From NCBI GenBank assembly GCA_036936605.1, contig JAUPFV010000002.1, forward strand, positions 164,416,813 to 164,480,812: 64,000 nt of DNA. The letters run 5' to 3'. The stretch comes from Limnanthes douglasii subsp. nivea. Its lineage: Eukaryota; Streptophyta; Magnoliopsida; Brassicales; Limnanthaceae. Position 1 is the stretch's first letter. Each line of letters begins with the position of its first letter. Of the stretch, positions 1-9,901 are shown piece by piece. Under the pieces are notes generated by a model. It was not told the DNA's origin, made no database searches, and was given only the letters and a program-made list of their open reading frames with translations. The position numbers and the translations under genes are program-made.

Positions 1-171
1 CTGACGTTCGCCGGTAAAGGGTTAGCCGTTGACTATCAGATCAAGTCTGCTACGAAATGGGATTACTTGCCAAAGAGTTCCTACCCTCGCCGGACCATCA
101 AAACTGGTATTCATACTTTCTTATTTTCGATTTTGGCTTTGGTATTCATATGGGGGGAAACTTTAGATTAA
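1..171 (+). other. Open frame running in from the left edge, unidentified
   Basis: Frame 1 is open from the first base to a TAA at 169-171 (56 codons). The C-terminal part is hydrophobic (FLFSILALVFIW) and could be a membrane segment. The stretch is less AT-rich than what follows. I do not recognise the protein. It could be the last exon of a gene to the left or a chance open frame, and confidence is low. Confidence 0.2.
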
Positions 172-675
172 AGTTCTAAAATGTAACTCTGAACATATTT
201 TCCCTTTATATACCCTCATGGTTATTTTTGTCCAAAAAATAACTTAGGTACCAATTGGTAGTATCCAATATTTGGGTACCGAAATAGGATAACATATTTG
301 AGAAGGTATTTTCGGGTAGTTTTCTCACCAAAAAAAACTGGTTGAGTAAAATCTAATTTGACCTACTTATATTGGTTGGAATAAATTAAAAAAAAAATTG
401 GTAAATTTTATGTTAGATTTAAATAAGTCCTTATATATTGTACTAACCTATTAAGTACTTTCTTGAGCTTCTTACATCTTATCAAAGTTAATGGATCCGT
501 TTCTGCACATATCAGATATTTGAATTGAGCTTGTTGACTCTCATCACCTGTCCTTTTAAAAGAAAAATTATACTTAGCTATCATCCATATAAACACGTGA
601 AATCGACAACATAGAAAGTTTAATTAATGTTATATTATTCTAAATGATCCAAAATGTATCAATTTTTGAAAAAGA
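172..675. other. AT-rich DNA with no recognisable gene
   Basis: This stretch is low-complexity and AT-rich. A 62-codon minus-strand open frame (408-596) has no recognisable motif and is probably chance. I see no terminal repeats. Confidence 0.4.
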
Positions 676-873
676 CATCCGAATAGGTTTGATAGAATAC
701 TAATTTGAGATCGTCAAAGTACCTCGTATCGTAATTTGTTTCGTAACTTCAAAAGTAAAATAATTTTATCGAGAATTAGAAAAGTATATGAAGAGTCTTA
801 TAAGCAAATGAAGTATGACACCGCTTACAGTTTTGCTATTTACAGAAAAATGCCTTTAAATGGAGTAAACTAT
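676..873 (+). pseudogene. Tail of a Ty3 internal region upstream of LTR1
   Basis: The sequence aligns by eye with the pol 3' end and 3' untranslated segment of the three internal regions further right. Shared words include GAGATCGTCAAAGTACC (709-725, also near 12797) and AGTCTTATAAGC (also near 12888), followed by the purine-rich stretch before an LTR. It shows that LTR1 is the 3' LTR of a further, truncated copy and that the tandem array once extended left. No frame is open. Confidence 0.5.
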
Positions 874-1133
874 AACAAAAATTTGTTTCAGTTCGCAACA
901 ACACTACTTTAATATGATATTATTATGCGCTAATAGCCAGAGATCTACTGTAAGATATTTTAGGAATGTCATTCTATTTCATCAAGGTCCAAACGAAAAC
1001 ATTTTCTTAACTATACAAAATTGATAAAATTAAAAAAGGCCAATGAGAGTTTTTTCGTAGTTATTATAAAAAAGTTATTTTTTAAGTTTTTAAACTCATT
1101 TAATTTTGTTTTAAGAGTGTTATTTTTTGTATG

Positions 1134-1176
<43 letters not shown>

Positions 1177-1429
1177 CTATAGTCATAAAAAAAATATAAA
1201 TATATTTTTAAACTCATTTACTAATTATATATATATTTGTTCGGATTGAATTGACTAATATATATAAATTATTGTTATGAGAAGTGAGTTTAGTCTTTTT
1301 TATTAAAATTACCATCCATTGTTTTGCGCATCTCGGTCCATCATTAAATTTTTATCTCTTTATATTATGATTTTGTTCCTGAGTGTTCTCCAAACAACAA
1401 AAAATAAAATCGCTTTTATGCATACGTCA
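874..1429 (+). repeat. LTR1 of tandem Ty3 family (array 1)
   Basis: This is related to LTR2-LTR4 by shared blocks: the TGATAT segment near 915, the region with TTTAAACTCATTTAATT near 1090, and the end with a CGCTTTTATGCATACG-type U5 before a decayed primer site. It contains an (AT)n microsatellite at about 1138-1172. Boundaries are approximate, set by comparison with LTR3. It is shorter than LTR2 and LTR3 (about 556 bp against 812 bp), so it carries deletions. Confidence 0.5.
1138..1172. repeat. (AT)n microsatellite
   Basis: About 17 uninterrupted AT dinucleotides lie inside LTR1. Confidence 0.9.
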
Positions 1430-2700
1430 TATAGTATCAGAGACGAAAGGTCCCTTATCAAGGTTGTATCATCCTTACGCGTAACCTATTACAATGACAA
1501 AAAATAATATGGATACTCTTGTTATATTGATGACTTCTATGCAAGAGTATATGCGATTACAAAGTGAAACAATGCGAATAAAATGTGAAGAAGTTCATAC
1601 TACGGTGAAATATAACATGGAAACCTCCCACATCCACAACAATAACAATAACATTCTGAATTAGAAGATGAAGATGATGACATGCTTAATTTGGAAGATG
1701 ACCATCAAGACAATTTGTTTCATCCAAAGCAAAGAAAACATACCCTTAGGAGAGGAAGAGTACGAGATAAACGACCAACAAGGCTTAGAAATACAGAGGT
1801 AACGATAAAACTTCTCATATTTGTTGGAAAATCAGATCATGATGCATAGATGATTGAGTAAGGCGTATGTACTATATCTTAGAGTGTTATGGATATCGTG
1901 AGAAAAATAAGATTTTCTTAGCTTTAACATATTTTTCTAGAGAGTGTTTTTATTTGGTAGGATATAGAAGTATCAAAAAGAAAAAAAGAAACGTTACAGA
2001 TCCATATACAGTTGGAAAAACATAAAATTTATTTTAAAGCGGAGACATGTATATGCTCATTACCACCATGACCTAGAAATAAGTTTTAGAAAGCTATCAC
2101 AAGGAACAATTTTTTTTTTGATGAGTTTGAAAATCTAAAAAATTGTTCGGAACTAGAAGAGTCCGGGGAGGCGCTAATGCCCCAATTTATAAATAGTTTG
2201 CAATAACATATCCAAAAATTGTGGAAAGATAACAATATATTGAGTTGTATGAAATATTTCACATTATTGTACAGATTGAGAAACAACTCACACACAAAAA
2301 TACCGCCTCCAATCGGACCAGAACAATATAAACATGAACTTCAAACAATAACAACCCGTTGGATAAAGTGAAATCAATGGAGACAGATACAAAAAGCAAG
2401 GGAAAAAGTATTGAAGTTCCAAAGATAACAAAGACAAAAGCTACTCCAACTAGAGCTCGAGAAGTTATATATTTTAATCATAAGAGACGTGGACATTATG
2501 CAAGAGAGTTCCCGAATCAATGTGTCAAGTTTATCACTCAAATGGGAGAATATGAGTCACAAAATGAGTGTGAAAATGAGAAATCAGATTGTGATGAGGA
2601 AATCAAGTATACAAATATTGGTCATGTATTGATGGCAAAAAGATTCCTAAGTGCAATGATCCAACTAGAAGAAATCATCCAAAAGGAGAACACATTTTAG
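1430..2700 (+). pseudogene. Ty3 gag remnant, internal region A
   Basis: A decayed primer site TAGTATCAGAG (1432-1442) follows LTR1. Downstream is a broken gag matching the same region of internal region B: an acidic N-terminal part, a capsid stretch with many stops, and a nucleocapsid end in a 113-codon open frame (2359-2700). A zinc knuckle related to CX2CX4HX4C is present but has lost cysteines (YFNHKRRGHYAREFPN instead of CFKCxxxGHYARECPN). Gag would package element RNA. It is dead: multiple stops and a mutated knuckle. Protease, RT, RNase H and integrase are missing from this copy. Confidence 0.6.
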
Positions 2701-3172
2701 ACCATATATGGTGAGGATAATAATCGCCTGAGGGTAGGCTGGTAATTTCAGTTGGTGTTTTATGGTGGTATGTGGGTGTTTAAGTGGTAGTGAGTGGATG
2801 TTTTATGTGTTTAGAGAGTAGAGAGATAATTAAGCAGCTTGGTAGCAGTTAATTTTCATTACCCATAGTTAATGCAGGTGGTTGGGTATTTATAGTGTGA
2901 TGTTTGGGCCCTTATGGGCTTTTGGGTCATGTTTAATGGACCCGGGTCATGTTCAAAGACCCATGAGCTCTAAGTAGGAGAGCAAGTAGCTTAGTCAAGA
3001 AGTGTTTAGGTTTTTTAGTACTTTTGTCATAGTTCGAACTGTCCTATGGTCATTGTGTTCAAAGTGATCTGTCCGGTCCATGTGATCTGTCCGACCTGTC
3101 CGGTCCGGAGGCTTTGGACTGATCTGTCCCTGTCCGGGGAGCATGCTGAATTCGGTCTCATCAATATAAACT
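2701..3172 (+). repeat. Inserted LTR-like sequence (solo LTR?), family also at 42940-43312
   Basis: This block interrupts the homology between internal regions A and B. It is less AT-rich and has a run of GGGCCC, CCCGGGTCATG and TGTCCGGTCCGGAGG words, ending in GGTCTCATCA. A diverged relative at 42940-43312 has the same order of blocks (GAGAGGTAGAGAGATGA, CGGGTCAAGTTTAAAAACTCAT, CTGACCTCATCAG). The TG...CA-type end and lack of coding capacity suggest a solo LTR. I could not define a target duplication. Confidence 0.4.
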
Positions 3173-3415
3173 ATCAATAAAAAGGTATGTAATCTGATGA
3201 GTACATACAAACAGATCTTATTGAAGACCAACATGAGATCGTAAAATTACCAACTGTTGGAATTGGTCCAGTTACACGGTCAATAGCAAAAAAACTTCGT
3301 AGATAGTTAAACAAGCCAATGGATAGCCTTATAATCCAAATGGAACGCGGGCCAAGTTATAGTTAGCTATTGCCCACGAAAGGCCTTTGATCGGAGAAAA
3401 TAATGTGAGAAATTT
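3173..3415 (+). pseudogene. Ty3 pol 3' tail, internal region A
   Basis: The C-terminal tail of pol is readable in pieces (HEIVKLPTVGIGPVTRSIAKKL). It is followed by the untranslated segment and a purine-rich stretch (CGGAGAAAATAA, 3402-3413) that would serve as the polypurine tract for LTR2. The G-P-[VT]-T-R-[SR] tail motif matches the end of pol in the G2 family on the right of the window, so the two families are related chromovirus-type Ty3 elements. Confidence 0.5.
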
Positions 3416-3770
3416 GTTTTAATTCGCAGCAACAATAATTAATCATGATATTGATAAGTTCTAAAGGCCATAAATAAAATTTAAGTCATTTTAGCAATAT
3501 AAGCCCATTTTGTTCAAAGCCCATATGACGATATCTTTTAAAATACATTAAAGCAACAAAATATAAGAATCAATGAGAAATGTTTTGTATATATTATTCA
3601 AGATTTACTTTCTAAGTTTTTTTATTTCATATTTTGTTATTCAAGATATATTTCCTAAGTTTTTTTATTCTAATTTAAGAGAGTCAAAGAAATATGTTGT
3701 ATATTGTATATTGTATATTTATTATTTAAATATTTTATTCTCTTTTATTAGAGTTAATGAGAATTATTTG

Positions 3771-5032
3771 TTTTCAGCCTTAATGTTGAATGCATCAATC
3801 ATACATTTGTTTCGTGCCCAATAGCTTGGGATGTTTGGAAACATTTTTCTAGTTTATTTATGATCATCGTAGGAAAACATATGACAATTTCATATATGAT
3901 CAGTTCCTGGTTTTTTTATTCTATAAAAAACCCATATAAGATCTATTTTGCCTTCAATCATAGTATGGTCAATATGGAAAGCTATGAACAGATCTAAACA
4001 TGACATTTTAAAGATTCTTCCAATGCTATTATTGAAAGTGTCTTATACATAAGGTCTTCTTTTGATTCCTTAAATATTCTCAAATCCAAACACTGGATAG
4101 GAGATATTAAAATAGCACATGAAATACACTGTTTTCAATCATCTAGTTAGGAAAAAGCGTTGTTTATACATAAAATGGAATACTCTGATATTTAATAGAT
4201 TTAAACTTAATTGTGATACCTCATATCTCACAAATGGTGAGGCTATATGTGGTTTTGTTCTAATAAATGATAAATGAGAACTCGATTATGCAAGAGGTAC
4301 CCTGCTAGGCAAAAACAACCAATTATCAGTTGATCAGTTGATTCTAGAGCCTTGTTTGATGGATTGATCTACTGTAAACTAAACAATTTTAAGCATGCTG
4401 ACATTGAGTTGGATTCTCTTATATTTTTTGACATCTTAGGCAAATTCATAGCTCCATGGTACTTAAATTTGTTAATCAATTGATGCAGAAACGTGATTTC
4501 ATCTACTATGGTTATTAAGCATATATTTATGAAACAAAATGTGGTAGCTGATTGGGTGGCAAAGCACATAATTAGATCACAAGCTGATTGTTCTCTTTTA
4601 CTAACTCGAGTTTTTCCTCAACTTAATGTTGTTATCTTGCTTGAGAGCATCAATTTTGGATATCTTAGATTCCAACATTGGTTAACTCATCTCTTAACTA
4701 ACATCCTGGCAAGTATTTCCTGATCATCTATGTTTTTTCTACTGATGCATGTACATGTATATACCCTCAAATTCAATCATTATTACAAGGATAAAAAATG
4801 AATGAAAATAGGAACTCGAAGACCAATAATTTTTTTAAATAGAATAAAAAATAGAACATGCTGATGAAGTGAAGACCAATGAAGTCTCTAACAGATCAAG
4901 ATATTATAAGCAATGAGGAAATACTTATAAAGATTTCAAGATAAAATTTAGTCAACATGTAATAAAAAAACTCATTCTTATTGTTATATATGTAACCTTT
5001 TAATTAGTAATAAAATATAATTATTATTAAAA
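3771..5032 (+). mobile_element. 5'-truncated LINE inserted in LTR2
   Basis: The insert is flanked by a perfect 15-bp direct repeat AATGAGAATTATTTG (3756-3770 and 5033-5047). It ends in an A/T-rich tail (TAATAAAATATAATTATTATTAAAA), as expected of target-primed reverse transcription. Only the 3' end of the element is present: zf-RVT-like and RNase H parts, with no reverse transcriptase. The duplication is unmutated while the coding part has stops, so the source copy or the insert has drifted. Confidence 0.75.
3811..4723 (+). pseudogene. LINE RNase H domain remnant
   Basis: Pieces of the plant non-LTR C-terminal region can be read: a zf-RVT-like stretch with VWSIWKAMNRSKH, the RNase H start RFKLNCDTSY...GEAICGFVLIND (catalytic Asp in LNCD), and the RNase H end IKHIFMKQNVVADWVAKH, matching the family pattern with H, E/Q-N and AD-LAKH. 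Frames change at least twice and stops are present, so it is dead. In plant LINEs and related domesticated genes this domain removes RNA from the RNA-DNA hybrid. Confidence 0.65.
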
Positions 5033-5508
5033 AATGAGAATTATTTGGTAAGATATACTCTTTAAGTCTTTTGAGTCTTTAAATTCATTTAATTCTCTTT
5101 TAAGAGAGTTAAAGAGAATTATTTTGTTTATATTTTTGGTCTATGTTTGTATGACTATATATAAAGTCTATAATCTTTGTAATAATTAGATCTTTTTGAA
5201 GTAATAAAGAAAAAACGAGTTTTTACTCAAATTATTTGTCTTGGAAAAATCTATCTTTAAATATTCTTGTGAGAAGAAAGTTTAGTTTCTGATTATTAAA
5301 AGATTTCCATCTCTTTTGTGGTACAACTTGATCTATCCTTTTTCTATCCTTATCATCCATTTGACTTCGTATGCGAGTGTTCTATGAAAAATAACGAGTC
5401 AAACTAATATTCCATCCACCGCTACACGCATCATATAATCTGTTCAAGTTGTGAGTGTTCTTTAAACAACAACTTCTACAGATACACCGCTTTTGTGCCT
5501 ACATAATT

Positions 5509-5520
5509 TGGTATCAGAGC
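5509..5520 (+). promoter_or_regulatory. Primer binding site for initiator tRNA-Met
   Basis: TGGTATCAGAGC lies 5 bp after the end of LTR2. It is complementary to the 3' end of plant initiator tRNA-Met and identical to the G2 and copia primer sites in this window. Confidence 0.85.
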
Positions 5521-6830
5521 CGAAAGATCCGCTATCAAGTAATATCATCCTTACACACTTACAATGACGGAAAACACTATGGAGACTCTTGTTCGGTTCA
5601 AGACTGATATGCAAGAGTAGATGCGAGTACATAATGAAACGATGCAAGAGCAAAGTGAAGAAACTCGTACGCAAAAAGAAGAATTTTGTAAGACGAGGAA
5701 CGAATTTGGAGGACGTATTAGGTTAATTGAGAGGCTTCTAATGATATTTAGAGCCATCAGAAACGTCTCACCTTCGCAAGAATAACAACATACTGAAATA
5801 GAAGATGATGACATGCGTAATTTGGAAGATGACCCTCCAGACCCTTTGTTCCATAGAAATCAAAGAAAAGATATTCTTGAGAGAGGACAAGCAATAAATG
5901 AACGACTAGCAAGGCCTAAAAATACCAAGATAAAGATTAAACATCCTTTATTCGCTGGAAAATCAAATCCTAATTCCTAGATGCATTGGGAAATGTATAT
6001 GGAATATATTTTTGAGTGTTATGGATATAATAAGAAAAATAAGCTTGTCATAGCTGGTGCACAATTTCCAGAGAGTGCTCTTATTTGGTTGAACAGAGAA
6101 GTAGTAGAAAGAATAAGGCGTAACAAATCGAGAGTCGAGAATACAAGAAAATTATTTTAAAGGGAAGGTATGTACTTACTCATTACCATCGTGACCTACA
6201 AAAACGTTTTAGGAAGTTGTCACAAGGAACTAAAACTATTAAAAAGTATTTTTCTGAATTTGATTAGCTCAAAAAAATAGAACAAAAAGAGTCTGAGGAG
6301 GTGCTAACGGTGCAATTTATATATGCTTTGCAAGAACGAATTGAAAGAAAGGTGGAACGACAACAATCTACTAAGTTGTATGAAGTATTCCATATTGATG
6401 TCCAGATTGAGCAGCAACTCACGCGCCAAAATACCACCTTAAATCATACCTGAACAACACAAACATAGACTCTAAATAATAACAGACCATTGGATAAAGA
6501 AAAATAAATGAAGACTGATGCAAAAAACAATGGAAAGTCAATTGAAATCCCCAAGATGAAAAAAATAGAAGCTACTCAAACTAGAGCTCATGAAGTTAAA
6601 TGTTTTAAATATCAATGACATAGACATTATGCTAGAGAGTGCCCGAATAAACGTGTCATGCTTATCACTCAAAGTGGAGATTATGAGTCACAAGATGATT
6701 GTGAAGATGATAAATTACACCATGAAGAGGAAATAAAGTATCCAGATATTTGTGATTTATTGGTGATAAGAAGAGTCCTAAGTGCAATGATCCAACTAGA
6801 ATAAACCATCCAAACGGAGAATATATATTA
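5521..6830 (+). pseudogene. Ty3 gag remnant, internal region B
   Basis: A frame-broken gag starts near 5563. The capsid core is recognisable (LFAGKSNPNS..HWEMYMEYIFECYGY...LIWLNREVV), homologous to GKNDPDAYLEWEKKIELVF in the G2 gag. A nucleocapsid follows near 6595-6660 with CFKYQ.HRHYARECPNK, in which one knuckle Cys and the Gly are changed. At least one frameshift and several stops are present. It would have formed the virus-like particle. It is followed by a protease, so the gag-pol order is normal. Confidence 0.65.
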
Positions 6831-9087
6831 CACTAGATGCATTATCAACAAGAATGTTTGTATACTATCATAAATGAATGTTTTGTACTAATGTGGCTAG
6901 CAAGTTTCTGGTAGATAGATTAGATCTTACAAAGACTAAACATTCAAGTCCTTACAAGCTACGTTGGAACAATAATCAAACTGAAGTATGCATCACCGAT
7001 CAGGTCACTATTCCATTCATCATAGTAAAATATCAAGATAAAGTTTTGTATGATGTAGTGCATATGCATTCTGTACACTTACTGATTGGTAAACCATGTT
7101 ATTTTGATCGTGAAATATATCACAATGGATGCACGAGCATGTACTCATTTGTGCATAATAAGGAGAAGATCAACCTGGCATATCTTAGCCCATATAAAGT
7201 TCATGAAATACAAACACAAATGACTAAGGAAGCCGAGGTAAGTAAATGAAGCCTATATTTATCTTCAAATGTTGTTTGCAAGTCCATGAGTGCTGGAAGA
7301 ATCTACTTTTGATTTTATTCAAAGAGTGCTTCAATTGTAGAGTTAGTGTGCTAGAACTACCAATTGAAGTGAAAAACATTTTGAAAGTATGAGGATATTT
7401 TTCTAGAAAAGATACCCCCTGATTTACCCCCTTTTCGAGGTATTAAACATCAAATTTATTTAATTTTTGATTCTACATTACCAAACAAGCTAGCCTACTG
7501 AATGAACCCAGAAAAAACTAAGGAGTTGGAGAAACAAGTGCAAGGATTGATGGGTAAATGATACACCAGAGAGAGCCTTAGCCCATATGTTGTACCAGTT
7601 TATTGGTACCTAAGTAAGATGACAATTAGGGAATGTGTGTAGATTGTCAAGCCCCTAACAATATCACAATCAAATATTTTTATCCAATTCCAAGACTTGA
7701 TAGCATGCTGGATTAACTTAATGGTGCCACCATCTTCACTAGGATTGATTTAAGGAGTAGTTATCACCAAGTCAGAATACGAGAAGGAGATGAATGGAAA
7801 ACAACCTTTAAAACCAAGAGAAGATTATATGAATGGTTATTTATCCCGTTTGGGCTTAATAATGCTCCAAGTAAGTTTATGAGGATGATAAATCAAGTTT
7901 AAAGAGTATATTTATGTAAGTTTGTTGTGCATACTGATTTACAATAAGGGTTTGATAGAGCATCTAAAGCACCTTGAGTTGGTTTTGCAAACTCTACGAC
8001 AAGAAGGCCTTCATACAAGAGATGAGACTATCAGGCATCTAAGAGTCCATACCAAACTCAAAATAAGGTATGTTAAATGGGTGTATTTCATTGACACATT
8101 TCCCTACATCATAAAAAAACAAAAGGGAAAAAGAACATTATAACAAACGGATTATCAGGGAGACATGCATTAATGTCTACAATGTGGTAAATATTTTAGG
8201 ATTTTAACAATTCAAAGGGTTGTATGAAGGTGATCCAGACTTTGGACATATTTACGAGAAGTGTTCTAAAGGGGCATTTGGTTTGCTTAACAAACATGAC
8301 GAGAAAGACAAGCATGTGTATTTCATAAGGTTCTATATGTGATCTCATCTTAAGAGAATAACGTTGAGGAGGTCTTATGGGTTACTTTAGAAGACATAAA
8401 ACCTTAGTTGTTGCTGGTGAGAAATTATTTTGGCCTCACTTGAAGAAATACATGAAGAAATTCTGCAACCGTTGTATTATTTACTTAAAAGAAAAATCCA
8501 CATCGTATCCTCATGGTCTGTATCTACTATTAATAATTCCTACCGTAACATGGGTGGACATATATATAGAGTTTTTGATGGGACTTCCAAAAATCAAACA
8601 CAATGACTCTATCTATGTTATGATGGACAGTTTTTCGAAGATGACATATTTTCTACCATATGCTAAGGTGAATGATCCTTCTCAAATAGCAAACTCGTTC
8701 TTCAAAGAACGAGTGCATTTACATGAAATACCAAAGAAAATGATCTCAGATCAATGATAAAGCTTACAAATTAAAGCTTCCGGGAGATATGAACATTTAT
8801 GCAAGTTTTAATGTTTCTGACTTATCATCATATGAACTAGATAAACCAGTTTTGAGGACAAAACCTTCTCAAGAAATAGGAAATGATGAGGACATCCAAA
8901 CAATCTTATTGAAGACTAGCATGAGATCATCAAAGTACTAAATATTGGAATTAGTCATATAACACGCGCAATAGCAAAGAAACTTAGTTCAACAAGGCAG
9001 TTGAGAGCCTTATAAGCCAAATGGAACACAAGCCAAATCATAGTTTAGTTACTGCCCATAAAAGGCTTTTAATTGGAGCAAATAATA
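6831..9087 (+). pseudogene. Ty3 pol remnant, internal region B (PR, RT, IN fragments)
   Basis: Order seen: protease-like region in a 123-codon open frame (6878-7249), beginning CTNVASKFLVDRL, with LLIGKPCYFDREIYHNG aligning with [16 protein letters not shown] of G2. RT pieces follow at about 7500-7990 ([42 protein letters not shown]). There is then a direct jump from HLKHLELVLQTLRQE of RT to the RNase H end (DETIRHLR...FIDTFPYIIK), so the RT 3' part and most of RNase H are deleted. Integrase follows (HLKKYMKKFCNRCIIYLKE; DSIYVMMDSFSKMTYF) and is cut after MISDQ, joining the pol tail (KLPGDMNIYASFNVSDL). The PPT-like GGAGCAAATAA precedes LTR3. Confidence 0.65.
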
Positions 9088-9901
9088 TGATAAATTTGTT
9101 TCAGTTTACAATAATAATAGTTCAACATGATATTGATAAGTTCTAAAGACCAAAAATCAACGTTAAGCCATTTTAGCAGTATACGCCCATTTTATTCAAG
9201 GCCCATGTGATGAGATCTTCTAAATTACATCAAAGAAACAAAATCCAAGAATATAGGAGACATATTTTGTATATATTATTCAAGATCTACTTCTTAAGTC
9301 TTTTAATTCTCATTTAAGAAAGTCAATGAGATATAATATGTATTTATTATTCAAGATCTACTTTCCAAGTCATTTATTCTAGTTTAACAGATTCAAGGAT
9401 ATATATTCTCTTTTATTGGAGTCAAAGAGAATTATTGGGTATTTATTATTTAAGATTTACTCTTTTAAGTCTTTTGTTTCTTTAAATTTATTTAATTCTC
9501 TTTTAAGAGAGTTAAAAAGAATTATTGTGTTTCTATTATTGATCTTTTTTGTATGGCTATATATAAAGCCTAAAGTCTTTGTAATAATCATATTTTTTGA
9601 ATTAATAAAGAAAAACAAGTTTTTACTCAAACTACTTGTCCGGGAGAAATCTATCTTTAATTATTCTTATGAAAATCAAGTTTAGTTTCTTCTTATCAAA
9701 ATATTTCCATCTCCTTTGTGGTGTAGCTTGATCCATCCTTTTTTTTATCCTCATCATTAATCTGGCTTTGTCTGTGAGTGTTCTCCAAGCAACAGCAAGT
9801 CAAACTAACGTTCCATCTAACACTACACACATCATATAATTTATTCAAGTTGTGTCTGTTCTCTGAAGAGAAACTTATACAACTACACCGCTTTTGTTCC
9901 A
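9088..9901 (+). repeat. LTR3 of array 1
   Basis: This is the most complete LTR of the array, about 814 bp, from TGATAAATTTG to the CCGCTTTTGTTCCA end. It contains the repeated motif CTCTTTTAAGAGAGTTAAAA also seen in LTR2 and LTR4. No primer site follows; protease sequence begins soon after, so the leader and gag of internal region C were deleted. Confidence 0.6.

Larger units (their letters stand above)
3416..5503 (+). repeat. LTR2 of array 1, split by a LINE
   Basis: The LTR runs from TGAGAAATTTG (3416) to ACA (5503), next to a primer site at 5509. Subtracting the LINE and one target duplication leaves about 811 bp, matching LTR3 (814 bp). It carries repeated CTCTTTTAAGAGAG-type motifs found in all array LTRs. 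It serves at once as 3' LTR for internal region A and 5' LTR for internal region B. Confidence 0.65.

Noticed and set aside
408..596. 62-codon minus-strand frame at the left edge
   Set aside because: No motif, no splice or promoter context, and AT-rich surroundings; length is expected by chance.
1138..1172. AT run as replication origin or matrix attachment site
   Set aside because: A simple microsatellite inside an LTR; nothing else supports a functional role.
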